This document shows, in pieces, positions 18,717 to 27,655 of a DNA stretch of 53,256 nt. Both the position numbers and the translations under genes were made by a program. The stretch spans positions 1 to 53,256 of the forward strand of contig NZ_LZHH01000029.1 in NCBI RefSeq assembly GCF_001690595.1, in the 5' to 3' direction. This DNA comes from Gilliamella sp. Choc5-1. GTDB lineage: Bacteria > Pseudomonadota > Gammaproteobacteria > Enterobacterales > Orbaceae. The first letter of the stretch is position 1; each line of letters begins with the position of its first letter. Below the pieces are notes generated by a model. That model searched no databases. It saw only the letters and a list, made by a program, of their open reading frames with translations, and had not been told where the DNA came from.

Positions 18717-19246
18717 TATTTTTCTTCCTTCTTAATTAAAACTTCATTGGCTTTTATGTGTATTAGATAGGTTGCTTTTTTGCCTATAGCTTCTACTTCG
18801 GCAATGTCAGCCCAATAAGAATTGTTAATATCACCATAATGTGCTATTACGCCAATAAATCGTGTTTTTTCATTGATTTTCAGTGGTGGTAAAATTTTAT
18901 ATTGGTCTGGTAATAGTGTGTAATCTTGATGATCAACATAATTCTTGCCGAGTGCTTTTTCAGGTCCTTCGATCAACAGCTGATCATAATTAGCGCTTAA
19001 AAAGTGTGAGTCTTCGTTAAGGTAAATAACTTGTAATTCTATTGGTGAGGCTTCCCCTTCCTGATTTTGATTGATATCTTCACCAGATAAAAAAGTCAGG
19101 GTTACTTCAGTTGGGTTCTCCGATGGATAGCCAACAGGAACATTGGGATCGCTGATTACATCAAAAATTTTTTTTGTTGTTTCACAGCCAAAAAGGTTCA
19201 ACGATATAAGAAAACAAAAAGATATTCTCAACAAACGGTTATGCAT
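18716..19246 (-). CDS. tssJ: TssJ outer-membrane lipoprotein
   Basis: 176 residues from the ATG at 19246. The signal peptide MHNRLLRISFCFLISLNLFG ends in a lipobox with Cys21 (LFGC). The mature part has the transthyretin-like TssJ fold pattern, including PIELQVIYLNEDSHF, 'LGKNYVDHQDYTLLP' and RFIGVIAHYGD. It anchors TssM in the outer membrane. Longer in-frame starts upstream were rejected because they bury the signal peptide behind 50 residues and overlap tagH. The chosen start follows the tagH stop by 1 bp. Confidence 0.92.
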   Translation of the reverse strand: MHNRLLRISFCFLISLNLFGCETTKKIFDVISDPNVPVGYPSENPTEVTLTFLSGEDINQNQEGEASPIELQVIYLNEDSHFLSANYDQLLIEGPEKALGKNYVDHQDYTLLPDQYKILPPLKINEKTRFIGVIAHYGDINNSYWADIAEVEAIGKKATYLIHIKANEVLIKKEEK

Positions 19247-19247
19247 T

Positions 19248-20525
19248 TCAAATACGCTCCTGGTTAAGCCGTCGCAATTGCTTGTCATATTCTTGATCAT
19301 AATGTTCCCAGAACAATTTTTCGAAGCCTTGTTGTCGATTCGATGACAGCTCCTTGTAATAGCTACAATACATATTCCAAGACCATGTTCCATCATGCTC
19401 CTTCACTTTTCGACTATTACGATAGATTTCAAAGCGACTTGATAGCTGGTCGGGTGAAAAAGCATCTAACATGGCAGAAAGTGCGTATTTAGTTGCAATT
19501 TCACTGGCTTTATTATGGATTGCGACATTTTCCAATGATTCTTTTACTGCTGCTGGCGCTGATAAATAAACAGTACAAAGCTGTTCAGAAAATAGTAATG
19601 CCATTGTGTCAGAATAGTTTTGATTCAATCGTAGCGGGTTATCTTCTATTGGCCTTAAATTTTTATTTTTTAAAACATCTTTTGACAGGTTTAATTTTAA
19701 TAAACCTTCAACGGTAGCTTTAAGGGTTTCCCCCAATTCTTCTAAAAGAGCATTTGCTTCATCTGTATTATGAATATTTAAACTAACTCCTAATCCTCGA
19801 AGAAAAGGAACCAAACTTAAATTTACATTTTCGATGGTATATGTATTATCATCATGTAACGTTGAATCACAATTGGGAACTTCGATAAAATTATTGTTCA
19901 TTAGGCTTCCTTGTTTTACATTATAGTCTACTAATGATTTGTTTTGTTCTGATGGATTATTTTCATGTTCTGATATATTTTTATAAAAATCAGATAATAC
20001 ATCGCTAGAGTCTTTTTCTATTGCTTTAAATGGATCAACAATTTCACTTTTTTGCTCTGTATCATTACTATATAGATGTGAAATAGTGTTTTTATCTTCG
20101 GTATCAAACATGTCATTCAATGATATCTCATTGATTGATATAATTTGTGAGGGTGATTTATCTAAAGGATCATCTAATAACTGATGAAGATCAGTTCCAA
20201 TTCTGGCATGAATAATTAGGTTACCAATTCTTATTTCATCTCCATGCTGTAACTTAACAGAACCAGTTTGTGATGATATTTCAGACTGATTAATGAATAA
20301 TTTATTTTCTATTGGCTGAATAAAATAATAACCATCTTTATTATTTATTTGAGCATGAATACCTGAAACACTGTTATAGAAATCTTGTATCTGCCATTCA
20401 ACATTCTGATGACTGCCAATTATACCTCCGTTAAGATTAAATACATGCTCCCTTGTATTACCACTATGAAGTGCTTCAGTATTTCTTATTTTTAATTGTA
20501 AAATTTGATGATTGATTTGATCCAT
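19248..20525 (-). CDS. tagH: TagH, FHA-domain T6SS regulator/scaffold
   Basis: 425 residues. The N-terminal forkhead-associated domain (about 8-105) has the phosphothreonine-binding pattern GGIIGSHQNVEW, then SVSGIHAQI, then LQHGDEIRIGN. A long acidic, low-complexity linker follows. The C-terminal T6SS-FHA domain (about 230-425) contains DAFSPDQLSSRFE and SYYKELSSNRQQGFEKLFWEHYDQEYD. TagH/Fha usually reads Ser/Thr phosphorylation by PpkA to trigger assembly; no ppkA/pppA gene is visible here. ATG at 20525 has GAGAA upstream and follows the tssG stop by 4 bp, so it is preferred over the earlier in-frame start. Confidence 0.92.
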   Translation of the reverse strand: MDQINHQILQLKIRNTEALHSGNTREHVFNLNGGIIGSHQNVEWQIQDFYNSVSGIHAQINNKDGYYFIQPIENKLFINQSEISSQTGSVKLQHGDEIRIGNLIIHARIGTDLHQLLDDPLDKSPSQIISINEISLNDMFDTEDKNTISHLYSNDTEQKSEIVDPFKAIEKDSSDVLSDFYKNISEHENNPSEQNKSLVDYNVKQGSLMNNNFIEVPNCDSTLHDDNTYTIENVNLSLVPFLRGLGVSLNIHNTDEANALLEELGETLKATVEGLLKLNLSKDVLKNKNLRPIEDNPLRLNQNYSDTMALLFSEQLCTVYLSAPAAVKESLENVAIHNKASEIATKYALSAMLDAFSPDQLSSRFEIYRNSRKVKEHDGTWSWNMYCSYYKELSSNRQQGFEKLFWEHYDQEYDKQLRRLNQERI

Positions 20526-20529
20526 GATT

Positions 20530-21513
20530 TTATTCTCGCATACAAATAGTGATACTTGGATAATCTGGCATTTCACCAATAAATGTAGTCCATCCTAATA
20601 AACAACTTATTTCATTACCTAAATTCATTTCATCCAATTGATCTTTAGCTAACGAGAGTCTCACATCAAATGCAAGTTGATCTCGCAAAATAAACGTGAC
20701 CAATGTCTTTAGTGGTTCAAATAGTTCCCCAGAAGGTAAAAATGAAAGATAGCGTTTAACAGTTAACTGATTTAAACATAAAAGAAATTTGCCATTGCAG
20801 TCATCAATATTATCACCAATGACAAAATTTTCACCTAATTCAGAATTGATTTTACCTAAAAAAGTTTGCTGATCAGGTTGGATTGGTACTATTCGTTCTT
20901 GCCATGGCATAATAGAAACATCATCTAAATCAAAACAGTGTGCAATTAATCCGCTAATTACTTCTGGAGAGCGAGCTGTACCTGAAAGTAAACCTACATA
21001 TGAAAGCATTTTGCTATGATTAATTTGTAATGTTTTCCTTAAATTGGGATTTTCTAAACCAACAAAAGCAAACATACGCTGTGAAAAGCTATCTAATCCA
21101 TTATTGTAAGATATATAATAGCGATATTTACGCCAAATACGATGAAATAGGGTAATAAATCGATGATTAAACAGATCAAGAAAATGATTTAAACCAGATT
21201 CATCTTGAGTATAACTCCAAGCAAATTTTTCTAAATAAAAAGTTGGCAAAGGTGACTGACTTCCTTGCAATCCTAAAAATGTTGTTTCTAATAAATATTT
21301 TCCATCATCAGTTTCTTTTAAATTTGATATATCACTTGTAGGGAAAGCTAGAGTTCCATTTGCTTTAAAACGAACTAATTCATCCTCAGGAAAACCATCT
21401 TTATTTAAATCATTCTGCTTATTATGTGTTTTATAAATTAACTCAATCAGTTGATTAAAGTTATATGTTTTGGCATTTATATCAGCAAGTGCTGACCGAC
21501 TTTTACTGGCCAT
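20530..21513 (-). CDS. tssG: TssG baseplate protein
   Basis: 327 residues, usual size. It shows the TssG blocks NFNQLIELIYK, VRFKANGTLAFPTSDI (family 'irF.a.psLaFP..ei'), FLGLQGSQSPLPTFY and the FFHRIWRKYRY-like LFHRIWRKYRYYISY. With two TssF copies it makes the baseplate wedge. It overlaps the end of tssF by 37 bp, so translation is coupled. It is the only tssG in the window although there are two tssF genes. Confidence 0.95.
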   Translation of the reverse strand: MASKSRSALADINAKTYNFNQLIELIYKTHNKQNDLNKDGFPEDELVRFKANGTLAFPTSDISNLKETDDGKYLLETTFLGLQGSQSPLPTFYLEKFAWSYTQDESGLNHFLDLFNHRFITLFHRIWRKYRYYISYNNGLDSFSQRMFAFVGLENPNLRKTLQINHSKMLSYVGLLSGTARSPEVISGLIAHCFDLDDVSIMPWQERIVPIQPDQQTFLGKINSELGENFVIGDNIDDCNGKFLLCLNQLTVKRYLSFLPSGELFEPLKTLVTFILRDQLAFDVRLSLAKDQLDEMNLGNEISCLLGWTTFIGEMPDYPSITICMRE

Positions 21514-23225
21514 GTATAATGCTCCTGATTATCAATGTTCACTATAACTAATAGATGAAATGAGTTTAATGCAGCTTGTTGAGCTAAAAAATGAGCGAGT
21601 ACTGTCCCCCAAAGGTAAAGATCTCCTTCTGATTTAAAAACTGATTGACTTAAATGTATATACGTCTTTACACCTTGAACAACCATTTTATTTGCTAATT
21701 TACGTTTAACTTGACAAGATTCAATTTTGACAATACCACTAAGAATTTTTAATAATGTTCTTTCTTGCTGCGGATTATGCATCGCTGGAAAATGATAACT
21801 TTGAAAAATCTGTTTTAAGATATCTTGTTGTAGTAATGATTTGTAATTTTTTGCCAAATTGGAGATGGTTGTCCAATATTGACTTTCATCAATCATTGGG
21901 ACTAATTGCAAGGTTGGGCGAATAATATTTTTGAGTGTAATTTGACTTTTATCATCTATAGAAATAACTTGTTTTAAATCTCCAATTTTTAATTCAGATG
22001 GTTTATCTTTGTTTGAACAAAGTAATTTAACTGATATGGTTTCGATATTATTAATCCAATCCTTTTCATCACTACGCACAAAAGAAATCCAGTGACGAAT
22101 AGTTAATGTTCGCTTGTCTTGTGTTTGTGTGATATTGTAAAAACGCTTGTTTTTATCTTTATATAATTGATTTTTATGTTCAAAACTATTAAAATCGTAA
22201 TACTCTGCTATCTCATTTTTTGTTCTACTTTCAACCCGTACTACTGAGTAAATTTCAAAGTTATCTCTATACTGGTAATTAGCTTCTAAAGGATATTTTT
22301 CTTTTTTTCCATCTAAGAGAATTGGTTCCGCATCATGATAAAATAAATTTATTGCTGGTACACAATTAATTTTTATCATATGTTTACGTAGTTTAATTTT
22401 AGGATCAATATCGCAATTAAAATTAATTTTTAATTGAAAATGAGTACAATTAATGCTTGTGGGAAATAAGTTATTATCATCATGTAAAATTTGTAAAAAA
22501 AGAAATCCCTCAGGAAAGGCAAAATATTCATGCAGTGTTCTAAATCCCTTATTGGTATTATCTGCATATGGTAATAGAGTTTGTTCATGATTAAAACCGA
22601 TAGGATTGAACCGTAAATTAGTTAAAGGTAATTCTACACCATTAACAATGATACAGCCTGATGTTACATAATTTAATAACATCATATATAAAATACTACC
22701 GACATAGCTATCATCACCAAGATAAAATTGAAGAGCATTCAGATTATTTAGTTTTAAATGTGGATCCAATGCAAAATCAATAATAAGAGAGTTTTGTTGC
22801 AATTGATGCGATAGTTTTATATCTTTAATAACTAATGGTGTAACCAACAAATCACGGCAAGTTTGAAATGTATACGAAGCTGTACTTGTAGCTTGATGCT
22901 TGATTTCACTTCCTTTTAGTAACATGGCGTTTGTCGTTTTATCGTGAATGGATGCCTCTAGAATAGTTAAACTTGGAATAGGTTTTAAATAATTTGGCCA
23001 TAATAAGACTAAAAGTGACTGAATTAACTCCGGTAAATCATATTTTAATTTTAATTTAAGTTGGCTGGTGATATAAGCAAGACCTTCAATCAGTCTTTCA
23101 ACATCAGGATCTTTTTCATCTTCAATGATAAACTGTAACAATTGAGGATGCACTTTTGCAAAGTCATGTGCAATATCTCGAATAAATACAATTTCATCAT
23201 GGAACTGTTCCGTAATTAATGACAT
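21477..23225 (-). CDS. tssF: TssF baseplate protein (operon copy)
   Basis: 582 residues. Canonical TssF features are HPQLLQF, DPDVERLIEGLAYITSQLKLKL, then LLVLLWPNYLKPIPSLTILE and INCVPAINLFYHDAEPI. This copy retains the LWPxYLxPIPS block lost from the paralogue at 1541-3307, so it is the likely main baseplate subunit. An in-frame TTG at 23240 directly abuts the tssE stop; the ATG at 23225 is chosen as the more usual start, with GGGA upstream. It overlaps tssG. Confidence 0.94.
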   Translation of the reverse strand: MSLITEQFHDEIVFIRDIAHDFAKVHPQLLQFIIEDEKDPDVERLIEGLAYITSQLKLKLKYDLPELIQSLLVLLWPNYLKPIPSLTILEASIHDKTTNAMLLKGSEIKHQATSTASYTFQTCRDLLVTPLVIKDIKLSHQLQQNSLIIDFALDPHLKLNNLNALQFYLGDDSYVGSILYMMLLNYVTSGCIIVNGVELPLTNLRFNPIGFNHEQTLLPYADNTNKGFRTLHEYFAFPEGFLFLQILHDDNNLFPTSINCTHFQLKINFNCDIDPKIKLRKHMIKINCVPAINLFYHDAEPILLDGKKEKYPLEANYQYRDNFEIYSVVRVESRTKNEIAEYYDFNSFEHKNQLYKDKNKRFYNITQTQDKRTLTIRHWISFVRSDEKDWINNIETISVKLLCSNKDKPSELKIGDLKQVISIDDKSQITLKNIIRPTLQLVPMIDESQYWTTISNLAKNYKSLLQQDILKQIFQSYHFPAMHNPQQERTLLKILSGIVKIESCQVKRKLANKMVVQGVKTYIHLSQSVFKSEGDLYLWGTVLAHFLAQQAALNSFHLLVIVNIDNQEHYTWPVKVGQHLLI

Positions 23226-23240
23226 AAGCTCAGTTCCCAA

Positions 23241-23669
23241 TTATTCAAAAAAATAACGTTGTCTATCATTAAAATAAACTTTAAACTCTATGTTATTTGT
23301 ACCAAACTCGTCCTTTACAATTGCTTGAATTGTAAATTGCATTGTAAGCAGATTGCTATCATTTGCCCGAGCAATTACGGTAACTTGCATAATACGTGGT
23401 TCATATTTTTCTATACAATTTTTAATTTCTCGGCAAATTTCAGCTTTAATTTCCGAAGAGTTCATCGTTGCATCATTCAAATCAACAACCCCCATTGAAT
23501 AGGAACTTTGGCAGCCACCAGGACGACTATTAAGAATCCTAGATAAATTAAATTTAATCGAATCCAAACAAGTTTTATCAAATTGATAATCATTTTGATC
23601 CGACTCCGTATGAATTCGATCAAATAAGCTTTGTTGATGATTTTTTTGCCACTTTAATAATGCTGCCAT
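23241..23669 (-). CDS. tssE: TssE (gp25-like) baseplate protein
   Basis: 142 residues with a gp25-like lysozyme-fold domain. SLFDRI is near the N-terminus, then LDSIKFNLSRILNSRPGG (family 'v..nLe.LLNtR.g'), YSMGVVDLND, and the terminal strand IEFKVYFNDRQRYF. TssE initiates sheath polymerisation at the baseplate. It lies between tssC (11-bp gap) and tssF. Confidence 0.94.
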   Translation of the reverse strand: MAALLKWQKNHQQSLFDRIHTESDQNDYQFDKTCLDSIKFNLSRILNSRPGGCQSSYSMGVVDLNDATMNSSEIKAEICREIKNCIEKYEPRIMQVTVIARANDSNLLTMQFTIQAIVKDEFGTNNIEFKVYFNDRQRYFFE

Positions 23670-23680
23670 AATATTAGGTA

Positions 23681-25162
23681 TTATTCTTTATCTAAACGAC
23701 CAACAAGTGATAACTCAAAATTAGCACCCATATATTTAAAATGAGGTCGAACTAATAATCCAACTTGATACCAACCTGGATCACCTTCAACATCAGAAAC
23801 AGTTACACTAGCTGCTCGCAATGGTTTTCGACTGCGAACATCAGCAGGCGGATTTTCTTGATCTGCAACATACTGTTTAAGCCAAACATTTAGCTCACGC
23901 TCTAAGTCAGCTCTTTCTTTCCAAGAACCAATTTGCTCTCGTTGTAATACCTTAATGTAGTGTGCCAATCGATTAATAATAAACATATAAGGCAACTGCG
24001 TACCTAATTTGTAATTAGTTTCAGCTTCTTTACCTTCTTTGGTATTAGGAAAACGTTTAGGTATTTGAACTGAGTTAGCCGAGAAAAATGCAGCATTATC
24101 CGATCCTTTTCTCATTGTTAATGTAATAAAACCTTGTTCAGCTAGCTCAAGTTCTCGACGATCTGAAATAAGTGTTTCTGTTGGAATTTTCGCTTGAAGT
24201 TCACCCATTGACTCATAAAGATGTACAGGTAAATCTTCAACGGCACCACCACTTTGTGGACCAATGATGTTGGCACAAAAACGGTATTTTGCAAAACTAT
24301 TAGTAATACGAGTTGCAAACGTAAATGCTGAATTAGCCCACAAAAAATGGTTATGATTATCGTTGACTTGTTCATTATAATTAAATGTTTTTACAGGGTT
24401 ATCTGAAGTTGAATAAGGTAGACGAGCAAGATAATTACCAGCTAGCAAACTACAATATCTAGCATCTTCAGACTCTCTAAATGAACGCCATTTAGTATAT
24501 GCAGGGCTTTCAAAAATTGAACTAAGCTCTTTAATTGATGACATTTCAGTATAGCTATCGATTCCAAAAAATTTAGGAGAAACAGATGAAATAAATGGCG
24601 CGTGAGCCATTGCACCAACAGCAGTGACATATTGCATTAACTTAATATCTTGGCTACCTGGAGTGAATGCATAGTTTCCAATTACAGCTCCAACAGGTTC
24701 ACCACCGAACTGGCCATATCCTGCTGTATAGATATGTTTATAAAATCCACTTTGAACAATTTCTGGGGCATATTCAAAATCTTCTAATAATTCTTCTTTT
24801 GTTGCATGCATTAACTGAATTTTGATATTTTCACGAAAATCAGTTCGATCAACGAGTAATTTTATTCCACGCCATGCACTTTCAACTTGTTGTAATTTCT
24901 TATGATGTAAAATCTCATCCATTTGTACTGAGATCTTTTTATCTAGTTCAGCGATCATTTGATCAACAAGTATCTTATTGATAGGCTCTTCTTTACTATC
25001 ATTCTCTAACATTTTAGCAATAAAAGCTGCTACTCCTTTTTTAGCTGTTTCATACCCTTCTTCTGCAGGCGTTAACCTTGATTTTGACATAATTTGATCA
25101 AGCAAACTGCTTTCGTGAATAGTACTAGGTTCTTGAAGAGCATTATATTCTGCTTTAGACAT
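23681..25162 (-). CDS. tssC: TssC (VipB) sheath large subunit
   Basis: 493 residues, normal for TssC. Strongly conserved blocks are LQQVESAWRGIKLLVDRTDFRENIKI (described from about residue 85), EPVGAVIGNYAF, the FAKYRFCANIIGPQSGG region, and the C-terminal VSDVEGDPGWYQVGLLVRPHFKYMGANFELSLVGRL. With TssB it makes the contractile sheath recognised by ClpV. It lies 64 bp after tssB. Confidence 0.97.
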   Translation of the reverse strand: MSKAEYNALQEPSTIHESSLLDQIMSKSRLTPAEEGYETAKKGVAAFIAKMLENDSKEEPINKILVDQMIAELDKKISVQMDEILHHKKLQQVESAWRGIKLLVDRTDFRENIKIQLMHATKEELLEDFEYAPEIVQSGFYKHIYTAGYGQFGGEPVGAVIGNYAFTPGSQDIKLMQYVTAVGAMAHAPFISSVSPKFFGIDSYTEMSSIKELSSIFESPAYTKWRSFRESEDARYCSLLAGNYLARLPYSTSDNPVKTFNYNEQVNDNHNHFLWANSAFTFATRITNSFAKYRFCANIIGPQSGGAVEDLPVHLYESMGELQAKIPTETLISDRRELELAEQGFITLTMRKGSDNAAFFSANSVQIPKRFPNTKEGKEAETNYKLGTQLPYMFIINRLAHYIKVLQREQIGSWKERADLERELNVWLKQYVADQENPPADVRSRKPLRAASVTVSDVEGDPGWYQVGLLVRPHFKYMGANFELSLVGRLDKE

Positions 25163-25226
25163 ATACCTAAATTCCTTATTTAATTGACTATTAATAATTT
25201 AATAACTAGAGGTACCAATAAAGATA

Positions 25227-25718
25227 TTAATCTTTATCAGAGATTTGTAGTTCATTTAATAAATTTTTTCTTGCTTTATCATCTGATAATACATGCGCAA
25301 TCGCTTCTCTGAAAGCCTTAATATTGCCCATCGGGTTTTTTAAAGCTGTGAGAGCTTCACGTAATTGAATTAAATTATTAATCTCTGGTACTTGTTTTGC
25401 TATTTGATCAGGATTAAATGAATGAAGATTTTTAATATCAAGATTGATTGATAGCTCTTCATCATTATCTTCTTGTAACTTATTTGGTACGTTAAAAGTT
25501 AATTTTATATTCGATTTTTCCATTACATCGTTAAAATTATTTTTATCAATAGAAACTAATTGACGTTCTTCAATTGAAGTATCTTCAGTTCTACCTTTAT
25601 GGTCACCTACTATAACGAGATTTAATGGAAGTTCTTTTTCTTCAACTTGATCACCTGTGGCTGGTACATACTTAATATTAATTCTTTCTTTTGGGGCAAC
25701 GCTTGCACTTTTACTCAT
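25227..25718 (-). CDS. tssB: TssB (VipA) sheath small subunit
   Basis: 163 residues. Conserved TssB features are a start MSKSASVAPKERINIKY, LPLNLVIVGDHKGR, VSIDKNNFNDVMEKSNI, and the C-terminal LREALTALKNPMGNIKAFR block. It is the first gene of the T6SS operon. A very strong Shine-Dalgarno, GAAGGAAGG, precedes the ATG, and a plausible promoter is at 25782-25809. Confidence 0.97.
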   Translation of the reverse strand: MSKSASVAPKERINIKYVPATGDQVEEKELPLNLVIVGDHKGRTEDTSIEERQLVSIDKNNFNDVMEKSNIKLTFNVPNKLQEDNDEELSINLDIKNLHSFNPDQIAKQVPEINNLIQLREALTALKNPMGNIKAFREAIAHVLSDDKARKNLLNELQISDKD

Positions 25719-25781
25719 AGATACCTTCCTTCAATGGATTAAAAAATACAACAAAATTTTAACTAATTATTTACTATTTCT

Positions 25782-25809
25782 ATTATATGTTAATTTTTCT
25801 ACAGTTCAA
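25782..25809 (-). promoter_or_regulatory. Probable sigma-70 promoter of the T6SS operon
   Basis: On the minus strand, TTGAAC (25809-25804) and a perfect TATAAT (25787-25782) are separated by 16 bp. The start site would give a leader of about 55-60 nt before tssB. Only the -10 box is strong, and AT-richness makes chance matches likely. Confidence 0.45.
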
Positions 25810-25986
25810 ACATAAAAATATACAATATAGATTAACTTTTTCATTCTATTGTTTTTGTTATTGATTAATGTAACCGTAATTTACTTCTAAAAGTTGTTCG
25901 TTTGAGGGAAGATATAGTAATAATTACTATATTTGAGCCTTTTAATCGAAACACGATAAGTATTGAGGTTTGTAGAATCGGTTATT

Positions 25987-26541
25987 TGTAGCAATTCCTC
26001 GTGTTGTTTACCGTAATTTGAGAAATTACTGTAATAAATATCCATAAAAAACAAAATTAACGTCCTATCACAGACACGCGATAAGGGCTGATACCAAAGA
26101 TTTGCTTTTACTTAAAAATCAAACGAAGCAGCAAATTAGAAAATATTATTAATTTATTTATATGATTTTTTTTAATATTTATACATAAACGTAGTGCACT
26201 CCTGAAAGTTTTTGACAAAAAATTCTACTGTCTTTATTTGTTTAGATAAACTGCGTAATAACCATCATATCAATCAACAATTCAACAAACCCTCCGCCAT
26301 AAACCAATGGGAAAGTCGAAATAGAGATGTGCGTGATGCATATGTTTATGTTAATGAATGTTGCAAAATCACTAGCTAGTAATTATTTAAAAATAAAAAA
26401 GATAGAAAAAATAAGTTTAATCGTTTTATTGATTTTCATAATACTGTTAAAATCCATAAAATGATTTCAGGCAAAACGTCTTATGCGTTTTTAGTGAATT
26501 AATTCAATCATGAAGTATAAATAGCTCGGCGTTTTTCTACA
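25987..26541 (+). mobile_element. Decayed IS remnant, copy A (IS481/IS3-like transposase scar)
   Basis: A roughly 555-bp non-coding element. It starts TGTAGCAATTCCTCG at 25987 and ends with the inverted TTTTTCTACA at 26541, giving short imperfect terminal repeats beginning TGTAG. Inside are a near-palindrome (26008-26034), a segment CACAGACACGCGATAAGGGC (from about 26070), the sequence CCTGAAAGTTTTTGACA (26201-26217), and the decayed C-terminal transposase coding piece, still readable as GKTSYAFL then FNHEV at about 26465-26515. The same parts in the same order, inverted, occur at 39125-39651. No target duplication was recognised. It occupies most of the 866-bp gap between tssB and the next gene. 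Confidence 0.7.
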
Positions 26542-26584
26542 GTCAAGATAATTTAGGCATAATACAAACTCAGCTTGAGATTAA

Positions 26585-26968
26585 ATGATTATGAAACCGA
26601 TAAAATTAAAACCCCCATTATTAACTATGTTAAGAAATAGATTCAGTAAACATTTTAAAATGCCAGAAGTTTTTAATTATAGTGCTGATTGGTTCGAATT
26701 TTTTGAAAAAAATAAATTTAGTGAAAAGTTCATTATGGAAGATTTAAGTTTTTCTAATCTTAATATGTTAGTTGATAAATTTACGATTCAATTGCGTGTA
26801 AAATTGGAATCAATTTTTCATGAAAATAATTATCTTCATAAAGAACATTTTTTGATTAGAGAAATACAATATCAATATATGTTTTATACGCTAACAAGGA
26901 AAGCATATATTAAATGCATAGCTGAAGTGAATGCATCTATTGAAAGAAATGGATGTGCTTTTTTTTGA
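26585..26968 (+). CDS. Hypothetical small protein (no family recognised)
   Basis: 127 residues, basic and rich in Phe/Lys/Asn, ending IERNGCAFF. No signal peptide, transmembrane helix or motif was recognised. Predicted mostly helical with alternating aromatic residues. It starts just after the IS remnant (26541), with only a weak GAG upstream, and precedes the mutT gene, which points the other way. Position beside the T6SS operon makes an immunity, effector or regulatory role imaginable, but nothing in the sequence supports one. It may be cargo left by the mobile element. Confidence 0.45.
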   Translation: MIMKPIKLKPPLLTMLRNRFSKHFKMPEVFNYSADWFEFFEKNKFSEKFIMEDLSFSNLNMLVDKFTIQLRVKLESIFHENNYLHKEHFLIREIQYQYMFYTLTRKAYIKCIAEVNASIERNGCAFF

Positions 26969-27093
26969 TTTAAGTAGGATTTCACATATGTATTTTGGTC
27001 GAATCAATAGTTGCAAATGCCCCATTGTTAGTGCAAAAATCGCACAGAAAATTATGTTGCCTGTTTTAGTGTTTTATATTCAATGGGAGTCTT

Positions 27094-27132
27094 GTCAAAT
27101 TACGACAAACAACGCGGCGAGCAATTGCTACA
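27094..27132 (-). repeat. Isolated TGTAG-type IS end downstream of mutT
   Basis: Read on the minus strand this starts TGTAGCAATTGCTCGCCGCG at 27132 and continues to GTCGTAATTTGACA. It closely resembles the left ends of the remnants at 25987 (TGTAGCAATTCCTCG) and 39651 (TGTAGAAATTCCTCA). It begins 2 bp after the mutT stop codon, and no transposase is readable beyond it. Confidence 0.6.
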
Positions 27133-27134
27133 AA

Positions 27135-27539
27135 CTAGATTTGTTTGTCTAAATTCTTTAGCATCTCAATAATTGGTCTATTGGCATCTGGAAACTCATC
27201 GGCATTTAGCTCCTCTTGATCAACCCAACGGCTTGGCTGCCCTTCTTTAGCAAAAGGGACACCATCCCATTCTTCAACTAAATACGCATGAATGGTAATG
27301 TCACGATCTTCATAGCTGTGCTCAAAAACTTTTAAAAACTGGGCTTGATGAATATGGATGTCAACTTCTTCGGCGATTTCACGTTGTAAGGTTTGATATG
27401 GGGTTTCGTGGGCTTCTATTTTCCCCCCTGGAAATTCCCAAAAACCAGCAAGATGAGAATCTTCACCGCGTTGGGTAATAAAAATTTGACAATTTTGTGA
27501 ACGAATAATACCTACAGCAATTTCAGTATGTTTTTTCAT
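27135..27539 (-). CDS. mutT: MutT, 8-oxo-dGTP diphosphatase
   Basis: 134 residues with a complete Nudix box at residues 39-60: GKIEAHE, then TPYQTLQ, then REIAEEVD. The usual Gly near the end of the box is Asp60. MutT hydrolyses 8-oxo-dGTP to prevent A:T to C:G transversions. An FWEFPGGK motif leads into the box, as in E. coli MutT. It lies downstream of secA as in E. coli (secM-secA-mutT), separated by 116 bp holding a nested stem-loop (27571-27631). Its stop lies 2 bp from an IS-end-like repeat. Confidence 0.95.
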   Translation of the reverse strand: MKKHTEIAVGIIRSQNCQIFITQRGEDSHLAGFWEFPGGKIEAHETPYQTLQREIAEEVDIHIHQAQFLKVFEHSYEDRDITIHAYLVEEWDGVPFAKEGQPSRWVDQEELNADEFPDANRPIIEMLKNLDKQI

Positions 27540-27570
27540 AATCCTGTCTGTTTATTAGTAAATTTAGGGA

Positions 27571-27631
27571 AAATTGATGCTTTCTTTTTTATTTTATCAC
27601 CGACCTTAATCGGTGATTTAAGCATCAATTT
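27571..27631 (-). other. Nested stem-loop in the secA-mutT gap
   Basis: A 12-bp outer stem (27571-27582 with 27620-27631, AAATTGATGCTT and its complement) encloses an inner 8-bp stem (ATCACCGA, 27596-27603, with 27610-27617). On the minus strand it follows the secA stop by about 25 bp and precedes mutT by about 32 bp. The outer stem is followed by TTCCC rather than a long U-run, so it could be a terminator, an mRNA-stabilising structure or a processing site. Confidence 0.5.
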
Positions 27632-27655
27632 ATTAGATAATACTAAATTTTTGTC

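Noticed and set aside
25719-26584. CRISPR-like or tRNA features in the tssB upstream gap
   Set aside because: No regularly spaced repeats and no cloverleaf were found; the structure is explained by the IS remnant.
26931-27152. 73-codon open frame after the hypothetical gene
   Set aside because: It overlaps the preceding gene, has no RBS, and runs through the IS-end repeat into mutT antisense.
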